From Candidatus Woesearchaeota archaeon (GTDB lineage Archaea > Nanobdellota > Nanobdellia > Woesearchaeales > GW2011-AR9), in the NCBI GenBank assembly GCA_018655525.1, contig JABIJM010000007.1:1-64000 (forward strand): DNA of 64,000 nt, given 5' to 3'. The position numbers and the translations under genes were made by a program. Positions 38,304-48,799 of the stretch are shown one piece after another. The first letter of the stretch is position 1; every line of letters starts with the position of its first letter. The notes below the pieces were generated by a model. It saw only the letters and a list, made by a program, of their open reading frames with translations, made no database searches and was not told the origin of the DNA.

Positions 38304-39290
38304 ATGAAAAAAAGTTTATTAATTACGGTTGCATTATTACTTATGGTATTTCTAGTAGGTTGTCTAGATTACAAAGCTTATGAAGCTCCAGCGGGAGATG
38401 ACGCAGAGCTTCTCTCAGAAATTGAACAGCTAGAAAAAGAATTAGCTGCAGAACCAGAAACAGTTGAAGAAGATGTTGTTCTTCCAGAATTAACAGAAGA
38501 AACACCTGAAACAATTTCAGAAGTACCAAGCGAATTAAAAATTGTTACAATTAAAGAAAATGAACTTCTTAAGTTAAATGTTAAAGCAAATGATCCAGAT
38601 AATGATCAAGTTACCTTAACTTTCAGCAAACCACTTGATGTTAATGGACAATGGAAAACAACTTATGGAGATGCTGGAGAATATCAAGTTACAATAACAG
38701 CAACAGATGGAAAATTAAACACAGAACAAAAGGTTAAAATTGTTGTTGAACGTGTAAATGTTCCTCCGGTGATTGGAGATGTTGTTAACATCGCAGTAAA
38801 AGAAGGAGAAGTTGTAAACTTTGAACCTGTTGTTACTGATCCAAACGGAGACCCGGTAAATGTAGATGTTTCTGAACCATTAACCTCAGGAACGTTCGCA
38901 ACAGACCATACAAGTGCAGGTGAATATAGTATTATTGTTTCCGCAAGCGATGGTGAATTAAACGCAGAAAAAACGTTTATCTTAGCAGTAACTGATGTTA
39001 ATGAAAAACCAGTAATTGTTGGTGTTGAAAATCTAAATGTCAAAGAAGGAGATAAAGTAGAAATTAAACCTACGGTTACAGATTTAGATAACGATAACCT
39101 TGTGATTACAATTAGTGATCCAGTAGGTGACGATGGTGTTTGGTTAACCGAATTTACTGACCATGGTGAATATCAAATTACTGTAACAGTAGACGATGGC
39201 AAAGATGTCGTAACTAAAAAAATAACTTTAGTTATTGAAGATGTGAACATGCCACCACAGATTATTGAAATTGGATTAGCGTCCAATTAA
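38304..39290 (+). CDS. Putative lipoprotein with cadherin-like repeats
   Basis: LVGC lipobox; three DxDND...YQVTITATDG-type repeats. Confidence 0.8.
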   Translation: MKKSLLITVALLLMVFLVGCLDYKAYEAPAGDDAELLSEIEQLEKELAAEPETVEEDVVLPELTEETPETISEVPSELKIVTIKENELLKLNVKANDPDNDQVTLTFSKPLDVNGQWKTTYGDAGEYQVTITATDGKLNTEQKVKIVVERVNVPPVIGDVVNIAVKEGEVVNFEPVVTDPNGDPVNVDVSEPLTSGTFATDHTSAGEYSIIVSASDGELNAEKTFILAVTDVNEKPVIVGVENLNVKEGDKVEIKPTVTDLDNDNLVITISDPVGDDGVWLTEFTDHGEYQITVTVDDGKDVVTKKITLVIEDVNMPPQIIEIGLASN

Positions 39291-39317
39291 TTTTATTTTT
39301 TTATATTTATAATTTAT

Positions 39318-41648
39318 ATGTTGAGGGGAAGAATCATGCGACGTCAAACATTTATTGTACTATTTGTATTGCTTCTTTTAGTAACTAGTGTATTTGCTGC
39401 AACACGTGTATTTCGTGTTCAAGAAACAGATTTTGTAAAAGTAAACGTTAATGCCGTAGATCCCGATCAAGATAGAGTAACATATGCTTTCTCCAGTCCT
39501 TTAGATGAAAAAGGAGAATGGCAAACAGATTTTGGAGATGCAGGAGAATATTTCATTAATATTACTGCTTCTGATGGAAATAGTACTTCAGTTGAGCAAG
39601 TAAAAATTCTTGTTGCAAAAAAAAATCGTGCTCCTTACATTAAAGAAAAAAAAATTACAATCAAAGAAAATGAAGTTGTTGATTTAAAGAAAGTTGTTGA
39701 AGATCATGAGAATGACCCTTTACGATTCTTATTCTCTGGCCCATTTGATAAAGAAGGAATTTGGAAACCAAGTTATTCCGATGCTGGTACTTATGTTTTT
39801 ACATTTACTGTAGATGATGGCGAATATAAAGTTCCAGCAAGAGTAGAAATCATTGTCACACAACAAAATCAACCGCCTGAAATCATCTCAGTTTTTTCTG
39901 ATACAAACATCATAACTGCAAAAGAAGGAGAAAATCTGAAATTCTTTGTAACGTCACAAGACGGCGATGGTGATGATATTAAGACAATTTGGAAATTTGA
40001 TGGAAGATTAATTAGTCAAGAATCAAAAGATTCTTACGCCTTAGATTTTGATAGCGCAGGAAAACATGAATTGGAATTAACCTTAGATGACGGCGATGAT
40101 TCAATTGATCGGAAATGGGAGCTCATGGTTGATAATACCAACAGAAAACCAGAATTTGGAGTTGGAGAATACACTGTAAAAGAAGGTGAAAAAGTATTTT
40201 TAAAATTACCTTCAAAAGATCAAGATGGAGATACTTTGTCTTATACTTTTGGAACTCCCTTTGATGAGAATGGAATGTGGGCAACAAATTATGATGATGC
40301 AGGAAATCTTAAAGTCACAATCATTGCAAAAGATCAAGAATTCACAGTAAAAAAAGAAGCAATCATAACAGTTCTTGATGTAGATAGGAAACCAGAACTA
40401 TTGTTGCCAGAAAGTTTAACTGTACGGGAAGGTGAACAATTAAATTGGAATATTAATACTACGGACCTAGATGGAGATGCTGTAACTTTGACCATTGAAG
40501 GTGCGCCAGAAGGTGCAACATTATATTCAAACAACAAAATCTTTGTCTATGAACCAGGATTTGATATTCTTGTTCGGAAAGGGGGATTTTTTAGTAATAT
40601 TTTAAATTCATTACGATTAGAAAAATATTTTATTAAAAATCAAAAACATAAATTAACTGTGAAGGCATGTGGAAAAGATCTTTGTAGTAGTGGCACAACA
40701 AACCTTTACATCAAAAATGTAAATCGTGCTCCTTCGTTTGATCAATTACCTAAATCTGTTACAGTTACAGAAACAGAATTATTAACCTTATTACCAACTG
40801 CTATTGATCCAGATGGAGATGTTGTACATTTCTCATTTTCAGAACCTCTTGATTTAAGAACTGGAAAATGGATCCCAATGTATGGGGAGCATGGTGTGTA
40901 TGAAGTGTACATTGCAGCAGAAGATGGCGAATTAACAACAACAACGCCTGTAGAGATACGTGTTCTTAAAAAGAATAGAGAACCTTCATTGAATGTACGA
41001 GATGAAGTTCTTGTGAATGAAGGTAAACCATTTTCCTTTTTAGTTGGAGGAAGTGATGAAGATCACGATAACTTAACCTTAGTATTGAAAAATTTACCCA
41101 AAGGAGCATCATTTAATGATGGACGTTTTGAATGGACTGCACCTGCAACATTTGTTGTAAATAAAACAGATTCTTGGTGGAATAATCTTGTAAGCAGAGG
41201 GTCCTATAGTAATAAAAAATTAAATTCAGAAAAAAACATCATGTGGTTAGAATTTGCAGCATATGATGGGATTGCAGAAACAATTCATCCTGTGAAACTA
41301 ACTGTAAAAAACGTGAATCAAAAACCAACAATTGTAGATTACAGTCCAAATCAAACACTTCAAGTAAATGTGGGTGAACCAGTTGTCTTTACGATTCTTG
41401 GTGAAGATCAAGATGGCGATGAATTGCATTACAGTTGGGATTTCGGATTACGACAAGGACAAATTAAAGGTTCAAACGCAGTAGAGCGAACATTTGTTGC
41501 TTCTGGGAACAAGAAAGTTTCTGTAGAAGTAAGTGATGGACGAGATTCTGTAGGATTTGAATGGTCAATTGATGTTGTAGAAACCTCTCAAGTTGTACTT
41601 CCTTCATCTGATCCTGGATTGTTTAAGGTTTATGTGATTGAGGGATGA
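39318..41648 (+). CDS. Secreted cadherin-like repeat protein
   Basis: Signal peptide; about 7 repeats with DPDGD/DxDGD and GEY/GVY motifs similar to the upstream gene. Confidence 0.82.
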   Translation: MLRGRIMRRQTFIVLFVLLLLVTSVFAATRVFRVQETDFVKVNVNAVDPDQDRVTYAFSSPLDEKGEWQTDFGDAGEYFINITASDGNSTSVEQVKILVAKKNRAPYIKEKKITIKENEVVDLKKVVEDHENDPLRFLFSGPFDKEGIWKPSYSDAGTYVFTFTVDDGEYKVPARVEIIVTQQNQPPEIISVFSDTNIITAKEGENLKFFVTSQDGDGDDIKTIWKFDGRLISQESKDSYALDFDSAGKHELELTLDDGDDSIDRKWELMVDNTNRKPEFGVGEYTVKEGEKVFLKLPSKDQDGDTLSYTFGTPFDENGMWATNYDDAGNLKVTIIAKDQEFTVKKEAIITVLDVDRKPELLLPESLTVREGEQLNWNINTTDLDGDAVTLTIEGAPEGATLYSNNKIFVYEPGFDILVRKGGFFSNILNSLRLEKYFIKNQKHKLTVKACGKDLCSSGTTNLYIKNVNRAPSFDQLPKSVTVTETELLTLLPTAIDPDGDVVHFSFSEPLDLRTGKWIPMYGEHGVYEVYIAAEDGELTTTTPVEIRVLKKNREPSLNVRDEVLVNEGKPFSFLVGGSDEDHDNLTLVLKNLPKGASFNDGRFEWTAPATFVVNKTDSWWNNLVSRGSYSNKKLNSEKNIMWLEFAAYDGIAETIHPVKLTVKNVNQKPTIVDYSPNQTLQVNVGEPVVFTILGEDQDGDELHYSWDFGLRQGQIKGSNAVERTFVASGNKKVSVEVSDGRDSVGFEWSIDVVETSQVVLPSSDPGLFKVYVIEG

Positions 41649-41693
41649 ATTTCCTCCACAACCTTAATAAAACCTCAATCTCCCTGACGTATT

Positions 41694-43226
41694 ATGGATG
41701 AAATTCAATTTCTCGCAATAGAAACGATTAATAAAGGAAAACAAGCAATCGTGTTTGTACCGAGTCGTGCATCTGCAGAAAAGACCTCTGAAGATATTTC
41801 TAAGCTTGTTGATGCACATCATTTAGATCTAGAATCAGAAGTTCTCAGAGCAGCATCAACACCAACGAAACAATGTAAAAGACTTTCTAAAATAATTCGG
41901 AAAGGAGTTGCATTTCATCATGCTGGTCTTCTTCAGAAACAAAAAGATTTGATAGAAGAAGAATTCAAACAAGGAAAAATTAAAATCATCTGTGCAACAC
42001 CAACACTTGCAGCAGGTTTAAGTTTACCTGTTTTTCGTGTCATAATAAAATCTTTAAAACGATTCTCTGGAAGATGGGGAATGGATTGGATTCCAGTTTT
42101 AGAATATCTTCAAATGGCGGGACGTGCAGGAAGACCAGAATACGAAGCGTATGGAGAATCTATTGTCATTGCAAAAGATGAAGCACATAAAACAGAAATC
42201 TATGAGAAATATGTTTGTGGTAAACCTGAAGAAATATATTCTAAACTTGCAGTAGAACCGGTTTTACGAACTTATTTGTTATCTCTAATCTCGTCTGGTA
42301 TCATTAGAGATGAAGAATCCATGAAACAATTCTTTGCAAAAACGTTCTGGGCACATCAGTATAAAGACATGGATAAATTAGAAATGATTATGGATAAAAT
42401 GCTTGATCTTCTTGATGGGTGGGAATTTGTAAATGTGATTGGACAAACAGAAAAGAAAGATGATTTTCAATTTGCAAGTTCCATAGGAAAGAAAACAAAC
42501 AAATTAATGAAACCAACATTAATTGGAAAACGTATTTCTGAACTTTATTTAGATCCATTAACAGCAAATCATCTTATTGAATGCTTGAAAGAATATAATG
42601 CAGAGAAAGAAGTATTCTCATTATTACAAATGGTAGCCCATACACTAGAAATGCGTCCTCTCTTAAGATTAAAAGTGAAAGACGACTTTGTTCAAGAAGA
42701 ATTGACACAACGATTTGATCAATTGCTTAAAGAAGAGCCAAGTGAATTTGATTTAGATTACGACGATTTTTTGAAATCAATCAAAACAACCTTATTCTTT
42801 GAAGATTGGATTAATGAAAAAAATGAAGATTTTCTTATGGAAAAATTTGGTATCCGTCCAGGAGAAATTCGGATGAAATTAGAATCAGCAGATTGGTTAC
42901 TATATGCAGCATCTGAATTAGCAAAGATAGAGGGTTATAATGAACTCATTAAAGACATTCACAAACTACGAATTAGAGTTAAAAATGGAGTCAAAGAAGA
43001 ATTGTTACCCCTTCTGAAGTTAAAAGGAATCGGTCGTATGCGTGCACGAAAGATGTATATGAATGGATTAAAAGATCTTGGAGATTTGAAAAAAATAGAT
43101 TTGGTAAGTTTATCACAGATTCTTGGAAAAGCAGTTTCAACCAGTATCAAGAAACAGTTAGGGGAAGATGTGGTTGTTGTTCCAGCTGGGAAACTAAAAG
43201 GGCAATTGAGTTTAGAGAAATTCTGA
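41694..43226 (+). CDS. Hel308/Ski2-like helicase, C-terminal portion only
   Basis: Starts just before motif IV (KGKQAIVFVPSRASAEKTSEDI); contains GVAFHHAGL, CATPTLAAGLSLP, EYLQMAGRAGRP and a HhH end LLKLKGIGRMRARKMY; no Walker A or DEAH. Confidence 0.88.
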   Translation: MDEIQFLAIETINKGKQAIVFVPSRASAEKTSEDISKLVDAHHLDLESEVLRAASTPTKQCKRLSKIIRKGVAFHHAGLLQKQKDLIEEEFKQGKIKIICATPTLAAGLSLPVFRVIIKSLKRFSGRWGMDWIPVLEYLQMAGRAGRPEYEAYGESIVIAKDEAHKTEIYEKYVCGKPEEIYSKLAVEPVLRTYLLSLISSGIIRDEESMKQFFAKTFWAHQYKDMDKLEMIMDKMLDLLDGWEFVNVIGQTEKKDDFQFASSIGKKTNKLMKPTLIGKRISELYLDPLTANHLIECLKEYNAEKEVFSLLQMVAHTLEMRPLLRLKVKDDFVQEELTQRFDQLLKEEPSEFDLDYDDFLKSIKTTLFFEDWINEKNEDFLMEKFGIRPGEIRMKLESADWLLYAASELAKIEGYNELIKDIHKLRIRVKNGVKEELLPLLKLKGIGRMRARKMYMNGLKDLGDLKKIDLVSLSQILGKAVSTSIKKQLGEDVVVVPAGKLKGQLSLEKF

Positions 43227-43259
43227 ATATTTATATATGACTACTTCTTATCATTTATT

Positions 43260-43874
43260 ATGGAAGGAAATACTTCAAAAACATTAACAATTATGTTCAT
43301 AGATCTCGTAGGTTACACTTCTAAAACACAAACCTTAACACGTGAACAATTTCATCAATTACATGATCTTTTTGATGATATTGCGAAAAAAACTATTCAA
43401 AAATTCCAAGGAAAAATTGTAAAGAAAATTGGTGATGCATATCTTTTTTACTTTGAATCGCCAACCGATGCCGTTCATTGTGGTGTTGACCTACAGAAAA
43501 AATTTCATGATTACAATGAATCTCACAAACAGAATCCTCTTTCTATTAGGGTAGCATTGGATCAAGGTGAAGTAATAATACGTGAAGGGGATGTTTATGG
43601 GTCATCCGTAAACCTTGCATCTCGGATAGAAAGTATCACACCTGCAAATCACATTTATTTTAGTGAAGCTGTTCAAGATGCAATGAATAAAAATGAAATT
43701 CCCTATATGGATATGGGGTATCATGAATTCAAAGGGTTCTCTGAACCACGAAGAGTTTTTCGTGTTACTTGGGATTATGAAATCCCAAAATGGTATCAAC
43801 ACCCTTCAGTCCATGTTGCATCTGCTTTTGTTGTAGTTGTAATCATCTATCTTATTGCCAAAAAAATATTTTAA
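43260..43874 (+). CDS. Class III adenylate/guanylate cyclase-domain protein with C-terminal TM
   Basis: IMFIDLVGYTSKT, VKKIGDAYLFYF, DVYGSSVNLASRIESI; C-terminal hydrophobic helix. Confidence 0.88.
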   Translation: MEGNTSKTLTIMFIDLVGYTSKTQTLTREQFHQLHDLFDDIAKKTIQKFQGKIVKKIGDAYLFYFESPTDAVHCGVDLQKKFHDYNESHKQNPLSIRVALDQGEVIIREGDVYGSSVNLASRIESITPANHIYFSEAVQDAMNKNEIPYMDMGYHEFKGFSEPRRVFRVTWDYEIPKWYQHPSVHVASAFVVVVIIYLIAKKIF

Positions 43875-43875
43875 A

Positions 43876-44517
43876 ATGGTCTTAAACATTGCACATCGCG
43901 GAATTCCTGTACTTGAAGCAGAGAATACTCTTGCTTCTTTTAAGAAAGCGATTGAATTAGGTGCAGATATGATTGAATGTGATGTCCATCTGTCAAAGGA
44001 TGATAAAATAGTTGTTATTCATGATAATACTGTTAATAGAACAACTTCTGGGAAAGGAAAAGTTTCTCATTATACCTCCATTGAATTATGGGGGTTAGGA
44101 GTTCCTTTACTTGATGATATCTTAAAGCTAGGTTGTAAATTCAATGTTGAAATTAAAGACTATAGAGCTCTTAATGTAATGGAATTAAATGAGAATGTTT
44201 TGTATTCTTCAGATAAAGCACGAATTTTAATGAACATCAAGAAAAAAAATCCTAAAGTTAAAACATCCTTGGTTTTTTCTTCAAGATTACTGAAATGGTT
44301 ATTACTTCATTTTGCTGATGTGGCGAAGGTCGATGCGGTTTCTTTACATGATAAACTAGCTTCTCAAAAATTAATTAAAAAACTTCAGAGAAATAATCTT
44401 AAAGTCTATGTTTATACTGTTAATTCTAAGGAGCGTATTGAAAAATTGATTTCTTTTGGTGTGGATGGGATCTTTACAGATGATGTTCGTTTATTCAAAG
44501 AACAAAAAACAAAATGA
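43876..44517 (+). CDS. Glycerophosphodiester phosphodiesterase
   Basis: NIAHRGIPVLEAENTLASFKKAIELGADMIECDVHLSKDDKIVVIHD. Confidence 0.92.
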   Translation: MVLNIAHRGIPVLEAENTLASFKKAIELGADMIECDVHLSKDDKIVVIHDNTVNRTTSGKGKVSHYTSIELWGLGVPLLDDILKLGCKFNVEIKDYRALNVMELNENVLYSSDKARILMNIKKKNPKVKTSLVFSSRLLKWLLLHFADVAKVDAVSLHDKLASQKLIKKLQRNNLKVYVYTVNSKERIEKLISFGVDGIFTDDVRLFKEQKTK

Positions 44518-45706
44518 CAGGCAGAATCAAACATCCCATTAAATGATTCTTACCAATGCCCCAAATGGATGAAACTAACCCAATTGCCGTTGCGGTAAAC
44601 AAGATTGTTAATCCAATCACGCCGTCAAAATAAAATGTTAAAAGTATAATAAACCCTAAGATTGAATAAACAACCATCTTGTAATTGACTTTTACAATCA
44701 CATTTGCAAATATTTTTGAAATTTTTAATGTTAAAATTGTCGCAATCCCTCCCACAACTAATGCTACCCCTAAAAAAAGAATCATCTCTTCTAATCCTAC
44801 ACCTCCAAGAAGTGTTTTCACTGTTACAATTGCACCATTTCTCGCTTTGTCTAAAACGTAAGCAGTTCCAATACTGATTAACATGTTTGCAGTGTTTATT
44901 CCACCTACTAAAGAAAGAAAACCTTCATCCCCAATATCTCCGACAACATTTGTTGCAACGATTGCAGCTTGAGAAGACCCGAACCCTGGAAGAAACGCAG
45001 CGATAAACCCAACACCACTTGCAGCTGTAATAGCTTTCGTTGCATTCTTTTTAGATATGGTTAATGGTTTTGAAAAATCCTGTTCCGGGATGGAAGAATT
45101 TTGTGCAAGGCTCATTATGAGGATAGAAAATCCAAATAGTCCTGATAACATTGGAAATAATGGTTGTTCTAAATTTGGAATTGCGGTTAAGACAATTAGA
45201 CCAAGAACTCCTGCTAACATAAAAGCAAGAAAACTTTTGATTCTTTTTCCTTTATCTTTTCCAATCATAAAAATCATAATTCCAGATAAAATGTATCCAA
45301 TACTTCCTTTAAGGATTGGTGCAAGTATTCCCATACTAACAATAAAAATAGGAAACAACAAGATTCCAAGAAGCAAGCAACCCAAAGATCCAATCACCGT
45401 ATATGTAATTGCATTATGTCCTTCTCCATTGTGTAATAAGCGGTGACCCGGTAATACGTTAAGCTCTTGGCCAGCATCAGGAGCTCCAAGATAAATAGAA
45501 GGAATGGAATCTAGGAATGAATGGGTGATTGCTAATGAGATTATGTAAATTGCTAGTGTAATTGGAGAAGTGATTGACAGCAAGACAGCAGAGAAAGATA
45601 TCATGATTACTGAGAGTAAGTTTACATGGATTCCTGGGACTAATCCTGTGATAATGCCTGAACTCACGCCAAGGATAATTGCAAATATTACTTCTACAAA
45701 ACTCAT
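44495..45706 (-). CDS. TctA-like (DUF112) membrane transporter
   Basis: GLVPGIHVNLLSV, SIPSIYLGAPDAGQELNVLPGHRLL, GFLPGFGSSQAA-like motif. Confidence 0.82.
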   Translation of the reverse strand: MSFVEVIFAIILGVSSGIITGLVPGIHVNLLSVIMISFSAVLLSITSPITLAIYIISLAITHSFLDSIPSIYLGAPDAGQELNVLPGHRLLHNGEGHNAITYTVIGSLGCLLLGILLFPIFIVSMGILAPILKGSIGYILSGIMIFMIGKDKGKRIKSFLAFMLAGVLGLIVLTAIPNLEQPLFPMLSGLFGFSILIMSLAQNSSIPEQDFSKPLTISKKNATKAITAASGVGFIAAFLPGFGSSQAAIVATNVVGDIGDEGFLSLVGGINTANMLISIGTAYVLDKARNGAIVTVKTLLGGVGLEEMILFLGVALVVGGIATILTLKISKIFANVIVKVNYKMVVYSILGFIILLTFYFDGVIGLTILFTATAIGLVSSIWGIGKNHLMGCLILPVILFFVL

Positions 45707-45816
45707 GGCATTCTGACAAACTGTTTTCTTTTAACTATATCTTTACATTAAAAACTATATTCTAAACCCTACATCACCACACAATCTTTATAAACGTCAA
45801 ATATTTCCTATTCTTT

Positions 45817-47526
45817 ATGGTAGGTGTAGATGTTGGCCTTTTCCTAGAGTTAGGTATAATTATTATTGTTGCAGCTCTAGCAGCATTTATTTTACGTCTT
45901 CTAAGACAACCACAAATTCTTGCTTATGTTCTTGTTGGTGTGCTTATTACTCCTGTATTTGGTCTGATTGTAGATACAAGTTTAATTGAATCTATGTCTC
46001 TTATTGGTATTGCATTCTTGTTATTCATTGTAGGGATAGAAATGGATTTAAAATCCTTAAAAAGTGTTCTTCTTGTTTCAACGTTAGGGAGTGTACTTCA
46101 AACAGTCATTCTTTTTGTAACGGGATACCTTGTTGCACTTCTATTAGGATTCTTAAGTTTGGAAGCAGCATACATTGGATTGATGCTTGCATTTTCTTCA
46201 ACAATGGTTGTGATGAAATTACTTTCCGATAGAAAAGAACTTGCAACCCTCCATGGAAGAATTGCAATTGGAACTCTCTTAACACAAGATATTGTTGCTA
46301 TTTTTGCACTTTCTATAATGACATCTATTAATGGAGTGAACACGGCATTATTAGCAATTGCATTTGTTAAATTTCTGATTCTTTTTGGAATTGCATATCT
46401 TGCAAGCAGATTCTTATTTCCTGAAATGTTCAAATTTGCAGCAAAAAATCAAGAACTTCTTTTAATTTTATCCTTAGCCGTTTGCTTTACATTTTCATTA
46501 TCCTTCTCTTACATTGGTTTTCCCGTTGCAATCGGTGCATTTTTAGCTGGAATTTCATTAGGTAATCTTGAATATCATATAGAAATCATTGCAAAAATGA
46601 AAAGTCTTAAAGATTTTTTTGCATTATTATTTTTCGTCTCTTTAGGGATGGGTCTTTCACTTGGTGTGATTCAAAAAATGTGGTTCCCCTTAATAATCAT
46701 TTTAGTTCTTGTTATGTTTGTGAAACCCCTTGTAATTATGACAATTACTTCATTATTCAAATACACTAAAAAACCCTCCTTTTTAACTGCAAATTCTCTT
46801 GCTCAAGTAGGTGAGTTTTCATTAATACTTGCTGCGCAAGGTTTGCTTTTGAAACATATCACCCAAGATTTGTTTTCATTAATTGTAATCACAGTTTTAT
46901 TTACGATCACTACTACCTCCTATTATGTTGAATATAATCAATTTTTCTTCCGTTTACTTAAGAAACCGTTATCTATTTTTGATAGATTTACAACTCAGGG
47001 GTTGGAATATCTTCCTTCTGAGGTAAGACCGAAAATAGTCTTATGTGGTCACGATCGTGTTGGATATAGTATTCTTCGAAGTCTACATAAAAAGAAAAAT
47101 AAAGTTCTTGTGATAGATTATAATCCTGAAGTTATTAATCACGTTGTGAGCGAAGGATATCATTCAATTTATGGGGATGTTACAGATGATGAAATCATGG
47201 ATAAGATGAACTTAAAAGAACTTTCTATGTTTATTTCAACAATCCCTCGTGTTAAAGATAACATTCATTTATTGCGTAAACTTAGAGAAGTTAATAAACG
47301 TGCAAAAGTAATCATGACTGCAAATGATATTGATGAATCTTTTAAATTGTACGAGTTGGGCGCAGATTATGTAGTGCTTCCACATTTCTTAGGTGGAGAG
47401 CATGTTTCAAATCTTATTGATAAAATCCATAAGAAAAAGATAAATCTTAAAGACCATAAAGAGAAGCATATTAAGCATTTACATCATCGGAAGAAGATGG
47501 GTCATGCACATCCTACACATCATTAG
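45817..47526 (+). CDS. Kef-type cation:proton antiporter with TrkA-N domain
   Basis: Multi-TM Na+/H+ exchanger pattern (GRIAIGTLLTQDIVAI), then VLCGHDRVGYSILRSL Rossmann domain; His-rich tail. Confidence 0.92.
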   Translation: MVGVDVGLFLELGIIIIVAALAAFILRLLRQPQILAYVLVGVLITPVFGLIVDTSLIESMSLIGIAFLLFIVGIEMDLKSLKSVLLVSTLGSVLQTVILFVTGYLVALLLGFLSLEAAYIGLMLAFSSTMVVMKLLSDRKELATLHGRIAIGTLLTQDIVAIFALSIMTSINGVNTALLAIAFVKFLILFGIAYLASRFLFPEMFKFAAKNQELLLILSLAVCFTFSLSFSYIGFPVAIGAFLAGISLGNLEYHIEIIAKMKSLKDFFALLFFVSLGMGLSLGVIQKMWFPLIIILVLVMFVKPLVIMTITSLFKYTKKPSFLTANSLAQVGEFSLILAAQGLLLKHITQDLFSLIVITVLFTITTTSYYVEYNQFFFRLLKKPLSIFDRFTTQGLEYLPSEVRPKIVLCGHDRVGYSILRSLHKKKNKVLVIDYNPEVINHVVSEGYHSIYGDVTDDEIMDKMNLKELSMFISTIPRVKDNIHLLRKLREVNKRAKVIMTANDIDESFKLYELGADYVVLPHFLGGEHVSNLIDKIHKKKINLKDHKEKHIKHLHHRKKMGHAHPTHH

Positions 47527-47671
47527 GTTTTTTCTAAATCAAAAAGATAGGTCAATTAATTAGAAACATTTAATAAAAAACAGGCTATTTTCTACTTATT
47601 AACATAACCTACGAAATGAACCAACAAAAAACAATCCTGTTTTTTGAGATTCATTCATCATTACATTCCTC

Positions 47672-48610
47672 ATGAACTTCCAAAAACTAACACCTGTACC
47701 TCAAAAGAAAGAATTACTAGATCTAGCGTTTAGAAAAGCACGTCTGAAAGGAGTTCAAAAGAAGTTTGTAGGTAATTGGCTGCAAAAGATTCGGTACAAA
47801 GAAAACTTGAAATTAGATATTGTGAAGGATACCTTAGTTACAAGATTAATGAAAGTTCTCCAAGAATTTCCAAATACCATGGATTTAAATGATTTTTACG
47901 TAGAATTAATCAAACTAACTTTAGATTATGTGGAATTAAAAAAATCTTTTGGGGCTCTTGATTGGGCAATCAAACAGATTGGAAAAGTTCATCGTGTTCA
48001 TATTGTGAAAGTAAATGAAGAGAAAGAAGGTGCAAAAGTTAAGAAAATTACGCTTCAATATTATGGGAGGATTGCGTCTATTTTAAAACAAATTAATCCT
48101 CAATTAAAATATTTAGAACAATCACGAAAAACATTACGAAAATTTCCTGCAATTAAAGAACTTTTTACTGTTTGCTTATATGGATTTCCAAATGTTGGAA
48201 AAACAACTATTTTGAACAAATTGACTGGTACTAAGGCAAAAGTTGCAGCATACTCGTTTACAACAAAAAGTATTAATGCAGGGTATATGAAACTCAATGA
48301 TACGAAGGTTCAAGTTCTTGATGTACCTGGAACTTTAGCACGTAAAGATAAAATGAATGATATTGAATTGCAAGCAGAACTTGTCTTGAATGAAGTTGCA
48401 AATGTTGTGGTTTATATATTTGATTTAAGTGGTGCAAGTGGATATTCAATTAAAAATCAAGAACAATTACTTCAGAATTTAGGAAAGAAAAGAAAAGTTT
48501 TTCCATTTGTGAATAAACAAGATATCACAGATGAATCTCTCTTAAAAGAATTCACTGTTAAACATTACACTTTAGAGGAGATCAAGGCAGAAGTTGAAAA
48601 ATTGATGTGA
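47672..48610 (+). CDS. Nog1/OBG-like GTPase
   Basis: YGFPNVGKTTILNKLTGTKAKVAAYSFTTKSINAGYM, LDVPGTL, NKQD. Confidence 0.88.
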   Translation: MNFQKLTPVPQKKELLDLAFRKARLKGVQKKFVGNWLQKIRYKENLKLDIVKDTLVTRLMKVLQEFPNTMDLNDFYVELIKLTLDYVELKKSFGALDWAIKQIGKVHRVHIVKVNEEKEGAKVKKITLQYYGRIASILKQINPQLKYLEQSRKTLRKFPAIKELFTVCLYGFPNVGKTTILNKLTGTKAKVAAYSFTTKSINAGYMKLNDTKVQVLDVPGTLARKDKMNDIELQAELVLNEVANVVVYIFDLSGASGYSIKNQEQLLQNLGKKRKVFPFVNKQDITDESLLKEFTVKHYTLEEIKAEVEKLM

Positions 48611-48740
48611 TCTCTTTTTTTTGTGATCTTTAGTTTCTTTGTTGTGAAACTTCGTAAGTTCTTAGTTGTTCAAATAGGAAGCTTTATAAACGTTAAAATA
48701 TTCCTTTTGTGAAGGTAGAAGACATCTCCGTGTTGCGTAT

Positions 48741-48799
48741 GTTAAAAACCGTAGGCACCTGTGTAATTTCTACACCACCCCCCGTCTGCGGTTTTTAAC
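48741..48799. promoter_or_regulatory. Structured leader / ncRNA candidate
   Basis: 14-bp stem (one wobble) GTTAAAAACCGTAG/CTGCGGTTTTTAAC enclosing a second hairpin GTGTA-ATTTC-TACAC; TATA-like TTTATAAAC about 55 bp upstream. Confidence 0.6.
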
